From: Manis javanica | Taxonomy: Eukaryota; Chordata; Mammalia; Pholidota; Manidae | Reading direction: 5' to 3' | NCBI RefSeq assembly: GCF_040802235.1 | Contig: NC_133174.1 | Location: 83,970,647-84,034,646, forward strand | Length of the DNA: 64,000 nt | Part shown: positions 44,818-57,602 of the stretch, one piece after another | Layout: every line of letters begins with the position of its first letter | How positions within the stretch are numbered: position 1 is the stretch's first letter | Translations under genes and position numbers: made by a program | Notes under the pieces: generated by a model | What the model was told of the DNA's origin: nothing | Seen by the model: only the letters and a program-made list of their open reading frames with translations | Databases searched by the model: none

Positions 44818-47800
44818 GCCATATCTTGGCTATTGTAAATAGCGCTGCGATAAACATAGGGGTGCATCTGTCTTTTTCAAACTGGAGTGCTGCATTCTTA
44901 GGGTAAGTTCCTAGAAGTGGAAATCCTGGGTCAAATGGTAAGTTTTTTTGAGCATTTTGAGCATTTTGAGGAACCTACATACTGCTTTCCACAATGGTTA
45001 AACTAATTTACATTCACACCAGCAGTGTAGGAGGGTTCCCCTTTCTCCACAACCTCTCTAACATTTGTTGTTGTTTGTCTTTTGGATGGTAGCCATCCTT
45101 ACTGGTGTGAGGTGATATTTCATTGTGGTTTTAATTTGCATTTCTCTGATAATTAGCGATGTGGAGCATCTTTTCATGTGTCTGTTGGCCATCTGAATTT
45201 CTTCTTTGGAGAACTGTCTGTTCAGCTCCTCTGCCCATTTTTTAATTGGATTATTTGCTTTTTGTTTGTTGAGGTACATGAGCTCTTTATATATTTTGGA
45301 TGTCAACCCTTTATCGGATCTGTCATTTATGAATATATTCTCCCATACTGTAGGGTACCTTTTTGTTCTATTGATGGTGTCCTTTGCTGTACAGAAGCTT
45401 TTCATCTTGATATAGTCCCACTTGTTCATTTTTGCTTTTGTTTTCCTTTCCCAGGGAGATAAGTTCATGAAGAAGTTGCTAATGTTTATGTCCAAGAAAT
45501 TTTTGCCTATGTTTTTTTTCTAAGAGTTTTATGGTTTCATGACTTACATTCAGGTATTTGATCCATTTTGAATTTACTTTTGTGTATAGGGTTAGACAGT
45601 GATCCAGTTTCATTCTCTTACATGTAGCTGTCCAGTTTTGCCAGCACCATCTGTTGAAGAGACTGTCATTTCCCCACTGTATATCCATGGCTCCTTTATC
45701 AAATATTAATTGAACATATATGTTTGGGGTAATGCCTGAGTCTCTAAATTGTTCCACTGCTCTGTGGCTCTGTTCTTGTGCCAGTACCAAATTGTCTTGA
45801 TTACTATGGCTTTGTAGTAGAGCTTGAAGTTGGGGAGTAAGATTCCCCCCACTTTATTCTTCTTTCTCAGGATTGCTTTGGCTATTCGGGGTCTTTGGCG
45901 TTTCCATATGAATTTTTGAACTATTATTTGTTTCAGTTCATTGAAAAATGTTGTTGATAATTTGATAGGGATTGCATCAAATCTGTATATTGCTTCGGGC
46001 AGGATGGCCATTTTGACAATATTAATTCTTCCTAGCCAAGAGCATGGGATGAGTTTCCATTTGTTAGTGTCCCCTTTAATTTCTCTTAAGAGTGTCTTGT
46101 AGTTTTCAGGGTATAGGTCTTTCACTTCCTTGGTTAGGTTTATTTCTAGGTATTTTATTCTTTTTGATGCAATTGTGAATGGAATTGTTTTCCTGATTTC
46201 TCTTTCTATTGGCTCATTGTTAGTGTATAGGAAAGCCACAGATTTCTGTGTGTTAATTTTGTATCCTGCAACTTTGCTGAATTCCAATATCAGTTCTAGT
46301 AGTTTTGCAGTGGAGCCTTTAGGGATTTTTATGTACAATATCATGTCATCTGCAAATAGTGACAGTTTAACTTCTTCTTTACCAATCTGGATTCCTTGTA
46401 TTTCTTTGTTTTGTCTAATTGCCATGGCTAGGACCTCGAGTATTACGTTAAATAAGTGGGAAGAGTGGGCATCCCTGTCTTGTTCCTGATATCAGAGGAA
46501 AAGCTTTCAGCTTTTTGCTGTTCAGTATGATGTTGACTGTGGGTTTACCATATATGGCCTTTATTATGTTCAGGTACGTGCCCTCTATACCCATTTTGCT
46601 GAGAGTTTTTATCATGAATGGATGTTGCATTTTGTCAACTGCTTTTTCAGCATCTATGGAGATGATCATGTGGTTATTGTCTTTCTGTTTATGTGGTGGA
46701 TGATGTTGATGGATTTTCGAATGTTGTACCATCCTTGCATCCCTGGTATGAATCCCACTTGGTTGTGGTGTATGATCCTTTTGATGTATTTTTGAATTAG
46801 GTTTGCTAATATTTTATTGAGTATTTTTGCATCTATGTTCATCAGGGATATTGGTCTGTAATTTTCTTTTTTGGTGGGGTCTTTGCCTGGTTTTGGTATT
46901 AAGGTGATGTTGGCTTTATACAATGAGTTTGGGAGTATTCCCTCCTCTTCTATTTTTTGGAAAACTTTAAGGAGAATGGGTATTATATCTTCTCTGTATG
47001 TCTGATAAAGTTCCCAGGTAAATCCATCTAGCTCGGGTTTTTTTTTCTTGAGTAGTGTTTTGAATCCCGTTTCAATTTCTATGCTGGTAATTGGTTTGTT
47101 TAGATTTTGTGTTTCTTCTGTGGACAGTTTTGGAAGGTTGTATTTTTCTAGGAAGTTGTCCATTTCTTCTAGTTTTTCTAGCTTCTTAGCATATAGGTTT
47201 TCATAGTAGTCTCTAATAATTCTTTGTATTTCTATTGGGTCCGTCGTGATGTTTCCTTTCTCATCTCTGATTCTGTTGATGTGTGTTGATTCTCTTTTTC
47301 TCTTAATAAGTCTGGCTAGAGGCTTATCTATTTTGTTTATTTTCTCAAAGAACCAGCTCTTGGTTTCATTGATTTTTTCTATTGTTTTATTCTTCTCAAT
47401 TTTGGTTATTTCTTCTCTGATCTTTATTATGTCCCTCCTTCTGCTGACTTTAGGCCTCATTTGTTCTTCTTTTTCCAATATTGATAATTGTGACATTAGA
47501 CTATTCATTTGGGATAGTTCTTCCTTCTTTAAGTATGCCTGGATTGCTATATACTTTCCTCTTAAGACTGCTTTCACTGCTTCCCACAGAAGTTGGGGCT
47601 TTGTGTTGTTGTTGTCATTTATTTCCATATATTGCTGGATCTCCATTTTAATTTGGTCATTGATCCATTGACTACTTAGGAGCGTGTTGTTAAGCCTCCA
47701 TGTGTTTGTGGGCCCTTTTGCTTTCTTTGTACAATTTATTTCTAGTTTTATACCTTTGTGGTCTGAAAAGTTGCTTGGTAGAATTTCAATCTTTTTGAAT

Positions 47801-48444
47801 TTACTGAGGCTCTTTTTGTGGCCTAGTATGTGGTCTATTCTGGAGAATGTTCCACATGCACTTGAGAAGAATGTGTGTCCTGTTGCTTTTGGGCGTACAG
47901 TTCTATAGATGTCTATTAGGTCCATCTGTTCTAGTGTTTTGTTCAGTGCCTCTGTGTCCTTACTTATTTTCTGTCTGGTGGATCTGTCCTTTGGAGTGAA
48001 TGGTGTGTTGAAGTCTCCTAAAATGAATGCATTGCATTCTATTTCCTCCTTCAGTTCTGTTAGTATTTGTTTCACATATGCTGGTGCTCCTGTGTTGGGT
48101 GCATATATATTTATAATGGTTATATCCTCTTGTTGGACTGAGCCCTTTATCATTATGTAATGTCCTTCTTTATCTCTTGTTACTTTCTTTGTTTTGAAGT
48201 CTATTTTGTCTGATACTAGTACTGCAACACCTGCTTTTTTCTCCCTATTGTTTGCATGAAATATCTTTTTCCATCCCTTGACTTTTAGTCTGTGCATATC
48301 TTTGGGTTTGAGGTGAGTCTCTTGTAAGCAGCATATAGATGGGTCTTGTCTTTTTATCCATTCAGTGACTCTATGTCTTTTGATTGGTGCATTCAGTCCA
48401 TTTTCATTTAGGGTGATTATTGATAGGTATGTACTTACTGCCAT
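44818..48444 (-). pseudogene. L1-B ORF2 (endonuclease-reverse transcriptase), broken
   Basis: From the ATG complement at 48444 the frame is open for about 592 codons. All six expected endonuclease positions are kept (human numbering minus one): N13, E42, D144, N146, D204 and H229, in L-N-E-N-G-L-N, L-Q-E-T-H-L, L-G-D-F-N-T, R-I-D-H and S-D-H-K-G. RT begins with I-P-K-P-G-K-D-P and R-P-I-S-L. A 4-base deletion near 46677, relative to L1-C, shifts the frame; further frames (46425-45706, 45495-45058) continue it, with FADD intact at 46345-46356. The C-terminus is cut off. Confidence 0.92.
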
Positions 48445-48635
48445 TTCAGGCTTTAGATTCGTGGTTACCAAAGGTTCCAGGTTACTTTCCTTACTATCTA
48501 AGAGTCTAACTTAACTCACTTAGTATGCTGTTACAAACACAATCTAAAGGTTCTTTTCTATTTCTCCTCCTTTTTCTTCCTCCTTCATTCTTTATATATT
48601 TAGGTATCAAATTCTGTACTTTTTGTCTATCCTTT
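47267..48635 (-). other. Segment nearly identical to L1-C (candidate conversion tract)
   Basis: Covers part of the spacer and the endonuclease-linker part of ORF2. By eye I find only two or three differences from L1-C 58090-59458 over ~1.37 kb, while flanking sequence on both sides differs at about one base in ten. Confidence 0.75.
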
Positions 48636-48755
48636 GAGTGACTTTGGGTGTAGTCAATTTAATTTTGGATTTGCCTTGCAATGAGCTGCTCCACCCTCCC
48701 TACCATGGTTTTACTATGTCTGGTGACAGCTATGCAATCCTAAGAATACTTCCAT

Positions 48756-49607
48756 CTATAGCAGTCCCTCCAAAGTAGACTGCAGGGTTGGTTTTTGGGA
48801 GGTAAATTCTCTCAGCTTTTGCTTCTCTGGAAGTTGTTTAATCCCTCCTTCAAATTTAAATGGTGATCTTGCTGGATAAATTAATCTTGGTTCTAGGCCC
48901 TTCTGCTTCATTGCATTAAATACATCATGCTACTCCCTTCTGGCCTGTAAGGTTTCTGCTGAGAAGTCTGATGTTATCCTGATGGGCTTTCCTTTGTATG
49001 TGATCTTATTTCTCTCTCTGGCTGCTTTTAACAGTCTGTCCTTATCCTTGATCTTTTCTATTTTAATTACTATGTGTCTTGGTGTTTTCTTCCTTGGGTC
49101 CCTTGCATTGGGAGATCTGTGCACCTCCATGGCCTGAGAGATTATCTCCTTCCCCAGACTGGGGAAGTTTTCAGCAATTACCTCCTCAAAGACACTTTCT
49201 ATCCCTTTCTCTCTCTCTTCTTCTTCTGGTATACCTATAATGCAAATATTGTTCTGCTTGGATTGTTCACACATTTCTCTCAATATTCTTTCATTTTTAG
49301 AGATCCCTTTTTCTCTCTGTGCCTCAGTTTCTTTGTATTCCTCTTCTCTAGTTTCTATTTCATTTATTGTCTCCTCCACCATATCCAACCTGCTTTTAAT
49401 ACCCTCCATCGTGCTCTTCAATGATTGGATCTCCGACCTGAATTCATTCCTGAGTTCTTGGATGTCTTTCTGTACCTCTATTAGAATGTTGATGATTTTT
49501 ATTTTGAACTCTCTTTCAGGAAGAGTCATGAGGTCCATATCATTTAAATCTTTCTCGGGAGTTGTATTAAAAATTTTACTCTGGACAAGGTTCCTTTGGC
49601 GTTTCAT
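48756..49607 (-). pseudogene. L1-B ORF1 (L1 RNA-binding protein), one stop
   Basis: ATG complement at 49605-49607 begins M-K-R-Q-R-N. 225 codons are open: a charged coiled-coil part (M-D-L-M-T-L-P-E-R-E-F to about residue 100), an RRM-like domain with N-N-I-C-I-I-G-I-P-E, and the C-terminal part with R-H-I-V-I-K and S-A-E-T-L-Q-A-R-R-E. One in-frame TAG follows, and the frame then continues to the natural stop at 48756-48758 (283 codons). It is the best-preserved ORF1 here. Confidence 0.92.
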
Positions 49608-50247
49608 GTTTGTATATGGCGCCCTCTAGTCTCCAGAAGCTCTATTCTGGAACTGCTCAGACCCTGAAGCAATGTTGGGTGTCACAGGGGAGCGGTACTG
49701 CTACCTGGGGGTAGGAAAGAGCTGTTCCCTGCCTCCTGTCTCCTGTGCCTGTCTCTACTGCCTGAGCCAGTGGACTGGTCACACAGGTATGTTTTTGTCC
49801 CAGTGCAGCTGGATATGGATCCCTGCTTTCCACAAGTGGCTGGAATCCCAGTCTCCCCAGGAACTCTGCCTGTATTAACTTTCCAACCCGATAGTCATGC
49901 GAGTCTCATGAAAGCACCATGAAATGTAGGTTTGTGCTCCCAGAGCAGATCTCTGGAGTTAGGTATTCAGCAGTCCCAAGCTTTCCACTCCCTGCCTGCT
50001 CTGTTTCTCTTCCTCCCACCGGTGAGCTGCGGTGGGGGAAGGGCTCAGGTCCCATGGAGCCACAGCTCTGGTTCCTTACCCCGTTCGGTGAGGTCTGCTC
50101 TTTTCTCCAGGTGTGTGCAGTCTGATGCCACCCTCTTTCCTGTTGCTCTCTCAGCATTAGTTGTGCCAATTAAATTTTCTATTTGTATCCAGTTTTAGGA
50201 GGAAGCCTCTGTCTCTCCTCTCATGCTGCCATCTTTAATCCCCCTCC
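49608..50247 (-). promoter_or_regulatory. L1-B 5' UTR
   Basis: 640 bp with a GC-rich middle. The 5' end on the minus strand reads GGAGGGGGATTAAAGATGGC, aligning with the L1-A start and containing a YY1-like AAAGATGGCAGC (50223-50235 region). It abuts older L1-G sequence. Confidence 0.65.
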
Positions 50248-50354
50248 ACTTCTAATTATTTTATGCATTTTATTTTTAATCATGTAGCAAATAAAAAGCG
50301 TTATAAACCAAGATCACAAAAATCATTAGATTTATATTTGCCCATATATTTGTC
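50248..50354 (-). mobile_element. L1-G: old L1, left part (split by L1-D)
   Basis: Sequence 5'-adjacent to ORF1's 3' side of an old L1: TTTATATTTGCCCATATATT then TTGTCTTTACTGGAGGTC. It continues at 56583 after the L1-D insertion, where the target sequence is repeated. Confidence 0.6.
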
Positions 50355-50370
50355 TTTACTGGAGGTCTTT
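50355..50370. repeat. L1-D target-site duplication, left
   Basis: TTTACTGGAGGTCTTT; 15 of 16 bases match TTTACTGGAGATCTTT at 56583-56598. Confidence 0.85.
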
Positions 50371-50759
50371 TTTTCTTCAATGGGTGAGCAGTTGAGTCTA
50401 TTTTATTTTATTAAGGTATCATTGATATATAATCTTATGAAGGTTTCACATGGGCAACATTGTGGTTACAACATTCACCCATATTATCAACACCACCCTA
50501 CACACCCCATTAATGGACACACACACTATCCATCAGCATAGTAAGATGCTGCAGAGTCATGACTTGTCTTTTCTGTGTCTGTGCTATACTGTCTTCCCCA
50601 TTACCTCCCTACATTGTGTTTGCTAATCATAATGCCCCTTAATCCCCTTCTCCCTATCTCACCACCCACCCTCCCAACCCATTCCCTTTGGTAACTGCTA
50701 GTCCCTTCTTGGAGTCTGTGGCTCTGCTGCTGTTTTGTTCCTTCAGGTTTGCTTAGTTA

Positions 50760-53700
50760 TTATATTCCACAAATGAGTGAAATCGTCTGGTACTTGTCTT
50801 TCTCTGCCTGTCTTATTTCACTGCACATAATACCCTCTAGCTCCAAGCATGTTTTTGCAAATGGTAAGAATTATTTTCCACATATGGCTGAATAATATTC
50901 CATTGTGTATATGTCCCAATTCTTCTTTATCCATTCATCTACTGATGGATACTTAGGTTGCTTCCATACCTTGGCTATTGTAAATAGTGCTGTGATAAGC
51001 ATAGGGGTGCATATGTCTTTTTGAATCTGAGAAGTTGTTTTCTTTGGGTGAATTCCTAGGAGTGGAATTCCTGGGTCAAATGGTATTTCTATTTTTAGTT
51101 TTTTGAGAAACCTCCATATTTCTTTCCATAAAAGTTGAACTCATTTACATTCCCACCAACAATGTAGGAGGGATACCCTTTCTCCGCATCCTTGCCAGCA
51201 TTTGTTGTTCCTTGTCTTTTGGATGTTGGCCATCCTAACTGGTGTGAGGTGATACCTCATTATGGTTTTAACTTGCATTTCCCTGATAATTAGTGATGTG
51301 GAGCATCTTTTCATGTGCCTGTTGGCCATCTGAATTTCTTCTTTGGAGAAGTGTCTGTTTAGATCCTCTGCCTATTTTTTTAATTGGGTTATTTGATTTT
51401 TATGTGTTGAGGCATGTGAGCTCTTTATATATTTTCGATGTTTACCCCTTACCAGATATGTCACTTATGAATATATTCTCCCATACTGTAGGATGCTTTT
51501 TTTTCCACAGACAGTGTCCTTTGCTGTACAGAAGCTTTTTTGTTGATGTAGTCCCATTTGTTCATTTTTGCTTTTGCTTCCCTTGCCTGAGGAGATGCAT
51601 TCAGGAGGAAGTTCCTCAAGTTTATATTCAAGAGATTTTTGCCTTTATTCTAAGAGTTTTATGGTTTCATGACTTAGATTCACGTCTTTGATCCATTTTG
51701 AGGTTACTTTTGTGTATGGAGTTAAAAAATAATTCAGTTTCATTCTCTTGCATGTAGCTGTCCAGTTTTGCCAACACCAGTTGTTGAAGAGGCTGTCTTT
51801 TCCCCACTGTATATACATTGCTCCTTTATTATATATTAATTGGCTACATATGTGTGCATTTGTATCTGGGCTCCATCTTCTGTTCCATTGATCTTTGGGT
51901 CTGTTCTTGTGCCAGTACCAAATTGTCTTGATTACTGTGGCTTTGTAGTAGAGCCTGAAGTTGGGGAGTGTAATCCCCCCAACTATATACTTCTTTCTCA
52001 TGATTGCTTTGGCTCTTCAGGGTCTTTTGTGGTTCCATATGAATTCTAGAACTATTTGTCTAGTTTGTTGATAGGGATTGCATTGAATCTGTATATTGCT
52101 TTAGGCTAGATGGCTATTTTGACAATATTAATTCTTTGTATCTATGAGCACATGATGTATTTCCATTTATTGCTATCTTCTTTAATTTTTCTCATGAGTG
52201 TCTTGTAGTTTTCAGGCTATAGGACTTTCATCTCCTTGGCTAGGTTACTCATAGGTATTTTATTCTTTTTGATGCAGTTGTAAGTGGAGTTTTTTTCTGA
52301 TGGCTCTTTCTGCTAGTTCATCGCTAGTATATAGGAATGCCACAGATTTCTGTGCATTAATTTTGTATCCTGCAACTTTGCTGATATCACTTATTAGTTC
52401 TAGCAGTTTTGGAGTGGACTCTTTAAGGTTTTCTATGCATAATATCCTGTCATATGCAAACAGTGACAGTTTAACTTCTTGTTACCAATCTGGATGCCTT
52501 TTATTTCATTCTGTTGTCTGATTGCCATGGCTAGGACTTCCAGTACTATGTTGAATAAAAGCGGGGAGAGTGGGCATCCATGTCTTATTCCCAATCTTAA
52601 AGGAAAAGCTTTCAGGTTTTTACTGTTAAGTATGATATTGGCTGTGGGTTTGTCATATATGGTCTTTATTATATTGAGGTACTTGCTGTCTATACCCATT
52701 TTGTTGAGAGTTGTTTTTCATGAAAGGATCTTGAATTTTGTTGAATGCTTTTACAGCATCTTTTGAGATGATCATTTTATTTTTATATTTCTTTTATGAT
52801 GTGATGTCAATGGATTTTTTAATATTGTAGCATCCTTACATCCCTGGAAAAAGTCCCAGTTGATCATGATGGATGATTTTTTTATGTTTTTGAATTCAGT
52901 CTGCTAAAGTTTTGTTGAGTATTGTTGTATCTGTGTTCATCAGGGTATCGGTCTGTACTTAGTTTTTGTGGTGTCTTTGTCTGGATTTGGTATTAGAGTG
53001 ATACTGGCCTTGTAGAATGAGTTTGGAAGTGTTTCATCCTCTTCTACATTTGGGAAACTTTAAGGAGGATGGGTATTAGGTCTTCTCTAAATGTATGATA
53101 AAATTCAGCGATGAAGGCATCTGTTCCAGGGATTTTTTTTTCTTAGGTAGCTTTTTGATTACCAATTCAATTTCATTGCTGGTAATTTGTGTGTTCATAT
53201 TTTCTGGTTCTTCTTGGTTCAGTCTTGGAATGTTGTATTTTTCTAGAAAGTTGTCCATTTCTTCTAGGTTATCCAATTTGTTAGCATATAATTTTTCATA
53301 GTATTCTCTAATAATTCTTTGTATTTCTGTGGTGTCTGTCGTGATTTTTCCTTTCTCATTTCTGATTCTGTTTATGTATGTAGACTGTCTTTTTTCTTCT
53401 TATGTCTACCTATGGGCTTATCTGTTTTTTTTAATTTTCTCAAACAACTAACTCCTAGTTACATTGATTCTATTGTTTCGTTCTTCTCAATTTTATTTCT
53501 GCTCTGTTCTTCATTATATCCCTCCTTTTACTGACTTTGGGCCTCATTTGTTCTTTTCCTAGTTTCATTAATTGTGCGTTTAGGCTGTTCAGCTGGGCTT
53601 GTTCTTCTTTCTTGTAGTAGACCTGTACTGCAGTATACATTCCTCTTAGAATGGCCCTTGTTGCATCCCACAGGTTTTGGGGTACTGAGTTGTTTTTATT

Positions 53701-54521
53701 TGTCTCCATATATTGCTTGATGTGTGTTTTAATTTGGTCATTGATCTACTGATTATTTAGAACAAATTATTAGGCCTCCATGTGTTTGTGAGCTTGTTTG
53801 TTTTCTTTGACTAATTTATTTCTAGTTTCATACCTTTGTGGTTTGAGAAGCTGGTTGGCACAATTTCAATTATTCTGAATTTCCTGGGGCTCTTTTTGTG
53901 GCCTAGTTCGTGATCTATCCTGGAAAATGTTCCATGTGCACTTGAGAAGAATGTGTATCCTGCTGCTTTTTGGTGTAGAGTTCTGTAGATGTCTGTTAGG
54001 TCCATCTGTTTTAATGTATTGTTCAGAGCCTCTGTCTCTTTAGTTATTTTCCATCTGGTTGATCTGTCCTTTGGAGTGAGTGGTGTGTTGAAGTCTCCTT
54101 AAATGAGTGCATTTCATTCTACTTCCCCCTTTAATTATGTTAGTATTTGTTTTACATATGTAAGTGCTCCTGTGTTGGGTGCATAGATATTTATAATGAT
54201 TATATCCTCTTGTTGGACTGACCCCTTTATCATTATGTAATGTTTTTCTTTGTCTCTTGTTACATTCTTTATTTTGAAATCTATTTTGTCCAATACAAGT
54301 ACTCCAACTCCTGATTTTTACTTCCTTTTATTTGCATTAAATATCTTTTCCATACCTTTGCTTTTAGTCTGCATATGTCTTTGGGTTTGAGGAGAGTCTC
54401 TTGTAGGTGGCATATAGATGGGTCTAATTTTTTTATCCATTTTGTAACTCTATGTGTTTTGATTGGTGTATTCAATCCATTTACATTTAGGGTGAATTGA
54501 CAGGTATGTACTTACTGTCAT
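50760..54521 (-). pseudogene. L1-D ORF2, decayed
   Basis: The ATG complement at 54519-54521 aligns with the start of the other ORF2 copies; the stop aligns at 50760-50762 (C-G-I-stop). Endonuclease remnants include R-I-D-H-E-L-G-H-K and S-N-H-K-G at 53811-54005 (the Asp before His of S-D-H is Asn). The RT catalytic motif reads F-A-Y-D at 52449-52460. The C-terminal [13 protein letters not shown] block is at 51645-52001. Many stops and shifts. Confidence 0.85.
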
Positions 54522-54829
54522 TGCAGGCTTTAGCTTCATGGTTACCAAAGGTTCAAGGATAGCTTCTTTACTATATAACAGTCTAACTTAACTTGTTTAT
54601 TATGCTATTTCAAACACAATCTAAAGGTTCTTTTTTTCTCTCTCTTCGTTTTCTTCCTCCTCCACTCTTTATATATTAGGTTTAATATTCTGCACTCTTT
54701 GGGTATCCCTTGACTGACTTTCTGGGTAGTTGATTTAATTTTGTATTTTCTTAGTAATTAATTGGTCTGTTTCATTTACTGTGGTTTCATTTTCTCTGTT
54801 GACAGCTATTTAGCCTTAGGAGCACTTCC

Positions 54830-55683
54830 ATCTAGAGTAGTCTTTTTAAAAATACACTGTAGGGACAGTTTGTGGGAGGTAAATTCCCTCAACTTTTGCT
54901 TATCTGGATATTGTTTAATCCCTACTTTAAATTTAAATGATAATATTGCCAGGTAGATTATTCCTGGTTCAAGGTCCTTCTGCTTCATTGCATTAAATGT
55001 ATCATGCCATTCCCTTCTGCCCTGTAAGGTTTCTGCTGAGAAGTCTGATGATAGTCTGATGGGTTTTCCTTTGTAGGTGATCTTTTTTCTCTCTTCTTTT
55101 AATACTCTGTCCTTGTCCTTGATCTTTGCCATTCTAATCATTATATGTCTTTGTGTTGTCTTTTCTACAGTCTATTGTGCTCAGAGATATCTGTACTTCC
55201 ATGACCTGAGAGACTGTTTTCTTCCCCAGATTGGAGAAGTTTTGAGCAATTATTTCTTTCAGGGAAACTTTCTATCCCTTTTTCTCTCTTCTTCTTCTGT
55301 TACCCCTATAATGTGAATATTGTTCTGTTGGGTGGGTTCCACAGTTCTCTTCTTATTCTTTCATTCCTAGAGATCCTTTTCCCTCTCTGTGCCTCAGCTT
55401 GTTTCCCTGTTCTCTAATTACTATTTCATTTACCATCTCCTCTACCACAGTTAATCTAATTTTAAATCCCTCCATTGTATGTTTCCCTTCAGATACTGTA
55501 TTTTTCAAATTTTCTGTCTCTTTCTTGAGCTCCTACCCAATATCTTGAAATTTTTTCTGTAGCTGTATTTATGATTTTTAGTTTGAAATATTTATCAGGA
55601 AGTTTGGAGATTTCAGTTTCACATAGCCCTCTTTCTAAAGTTTATTGGAGTTTTGTTTGTACATAATTATTTTACTGTTTCAT
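54830..55683 (-). pseudogene. L1-D ORF1, decayed
   Basis: Start ATG complement 55681-55683, followed at once by a stop. A 111-codon open piece at 54806-55141 holds the C-terminal block I-K-D-K-D-R-V-L-K, I-T-Y-K-G-K-P-I-R-L-S-S-D-F-S-A-E-T and the E-F-T-S-H-K end. The coiled-coil part is readable only in fragments. Confidence 0.8.
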
Positions 55684-56582
55684 ATTTCTAATGATTACTG
55701 TGGAATAATAACTGTGTTGCCCAGAAGTTCTACTCTCTGGATCTTCTCTCTTTCCTGCTTCCCCACTGCAATGCCTGCCTCCATTGCCAGGTCCAGTGGG
55801 CCAGGTGTACAGGGAAGAGCCTCTATGTTATGCCCCTGTAGCTACTGTAGGTGGGTCCACCCTCTGGTTGGTGTGGCACAATCACAGGGGCAGCAGGTGT
55901 ACAGATTGGTGTCTTCTAGGATAATGGAGCAGCAGGGTGTGGATTACAGTTGGGGCTCCATGCTGCATTTCCAGCCAGGAGGATAGAGCATCTGAAATTC
56001 CTGAAGTTCCCAACCTGCTGGGCTGAGTGTACTAGGACATTTTTTTCCATCTGTCCTTTCTTCTGAGCAGCAAGCTGTGTGTAATCCATGCCCCTTTAGC
56101 ACCCCTCTCACTTTTTGGAATTCTTTCAATATGCCTGCCTTTCTTGTGTCCCATAGAAGCCAGTTGTGAGTACCTGTTCTCCACAAGCAACTGGAGTCTC
56201 AGTCTCTCTGAGTATTTTGCCTGTCTTTGCTTTCCAACCCCTCTGATCTCCAAAGCACCATGTAATGTGTGCTCATGCTCCCAGAGCAGATCTCCACGTT
56301 TGGGTGTTTAGCAGTTCTGGGCTTCTACTCCATCCCTTCTCTGTTTCTCCTCCTCCTGCCTGTGAGATAGGGTTGGGAGAGGACTTCAGTCGCGCCTCAT
56401 TGTGGCTTTGCTACTTTACCCTTTTCCATGAGGTTTTCCCTTTTTTCCAGATGTAGGCAGCCTGTTGCAGTCTTCAGGTTGCTCTTTCAGGATTAGCTGT
56501 ATTTGCTGTATTTTCATGTTATATGTTTTTTTTGGAGGAGATTTCTGCCTCATTTATCATGCCATCATCTTTTTCCTTTTCT
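55684..56582 (-). promoter_or_regulatory. L1-D 5' UTR
   Basis: About 900 bp; the 5' end on the minus strand reads GGAAAAAGATGATGGCATGA, a diverged version of the L1-A start with its YY1-like core altered (GATGATGGC). Confidence 0.6.
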
Positions 56583-57602
56583 TTTACTGGAGATCTTTGT
56601 ATCTTACTATGGATTCAAACTGTTATTGTCATTTCATTCAACCTAAATATGCCCATGGTACTCTTTGTAGGGTAGACTTAGTGCCAATGAGTACTCTTTA
56701 CTTGTTTCTCTTGGAATATCTTAAATTCTGCCTCATATTTGAAGGTCAGTTTTGCTAGAAACAGAATTCTAATAACAGTTTTTTCTTTCAAAAAATTTAA
56801 TAATATCACCCTACTGCTTTCTGGCCTGCAAAGTTTCTGCTGAGACATCCACTAATAATCTTATTGAAGATCTCTGGTACATAATGAGTTGCATTTTTCT
56901 TGCTTCTTTCAAGATTCTCTCTGTCTGTGGCTTTTGAAAGTTTGATTATAATGTGTCTTAGGGTTTCATCCATTTGTAGTTTGTCGAGCTTTTTGGATTT
57001 GTTGGTTCATGACTTTCCTCAAATTTAGGCAGTTTTCAGCCATAATTTCTTCAAATAATACTTCTTCTTTCTTCTTTCTCTTTCTTTACTCCTTCTGGGG
57101 CTCCCAAAATGCTTGCATTGCTCATGATGATAAAACCCAAGTTTCTTAGGGTGTCTTCACTTTTCTTCATTTTTTTTTTTTTAGTTTTTCCTCCTCACAC
57201 TCACTGATTTAAATTTTCTTTTCATTAAGTTTACTGATAGTTCTTTTCCCCAGTCAAATCTTCTGTCAAATCTCTTAGTGAACTTTTCATTTCAGTTGTG
57301 CTTTTCAGTCTATGAATTTGTTTTATTTTTATACTTTCTACCTTTGTAGATGTTTTCTTTATGTTTGTATATTGTTTTCCTGATTTCCTTTAGTTTATTG
57401 TGGGTATTTTTCTTTAGCACTTTGAGCATAATAAGACACTTATTTTAAATCCTTAGCCTAGTAAATTCTATATCTAGGCTTCTTTGTGAGTAATTTCAGT
57501 TTATTTTGTTCCTTTGAATGAGCCATGTTTCTTGCTTTTATGTATGCCTTGTGATTTCTTATTGAAAACTGGGTATTTGATTTGGTAACTGTGGAAATCA
57601 TA
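56583..57602 (-). mobile_element. L1-G: old L1, ORF1 region (right part)
   Basis: Antisense of an old L1 ORF1 region. Plus-strand blocks include TTGAAGGTCAGTTTTGCTAG, TTTCTGGCCTGCAAAGTTTC, GATTATAATGTGTCTTAGGG, CTTCTGGGGCTCCCAAAATG and GAATGAGCCATGTTTCTTGC then TTATTGAAAACTGGGTATTT. It begins with the second copy of the L1-D target site. No open frame is left. Confidence 0.75.

Larger units (their letters stand above)
44818..50247 (-). mobile_element. L1-B: L1 with intact 5' end, missing 3' end
   Basis: Minus-strand L1 with full 5' UTR, ORF1, spacer and most of ORF2. L1 homology stops abruptly near 44818 within the C-terminal part of ORF2, at the 'caatagccaagatatgg' point. The last ~550 bp (by comparison with L1-A), including the 3' UTR and A-tail, are absent. 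A segment of ORF2 and the spacer is almost identical to L1-C. Confidence 0.92.
50371..56582 (-). mobile_element. L1-D: full-length older L1
   Basis: A 6.2 kb minus-strand L1 with 5' UTR (55684-56582), ORF1, spacer, ORF2, 3' UTR (50371-50759) and a poly-A tail (T-run at 50367-50374). The 16-bp duplication shows a complete insertion into L1-G. Older than A, B and C; both frames are broken many times. Confidence 0.9.

Noticed and set aside
47246..47671. Long antisense frames (141 codons) over L1-B, and the matching 59054-59479 over L1-C
   Set aside because: They are mirror shadows of ORF2 and are present in both copies only because the underlying sequence is nearly identical.
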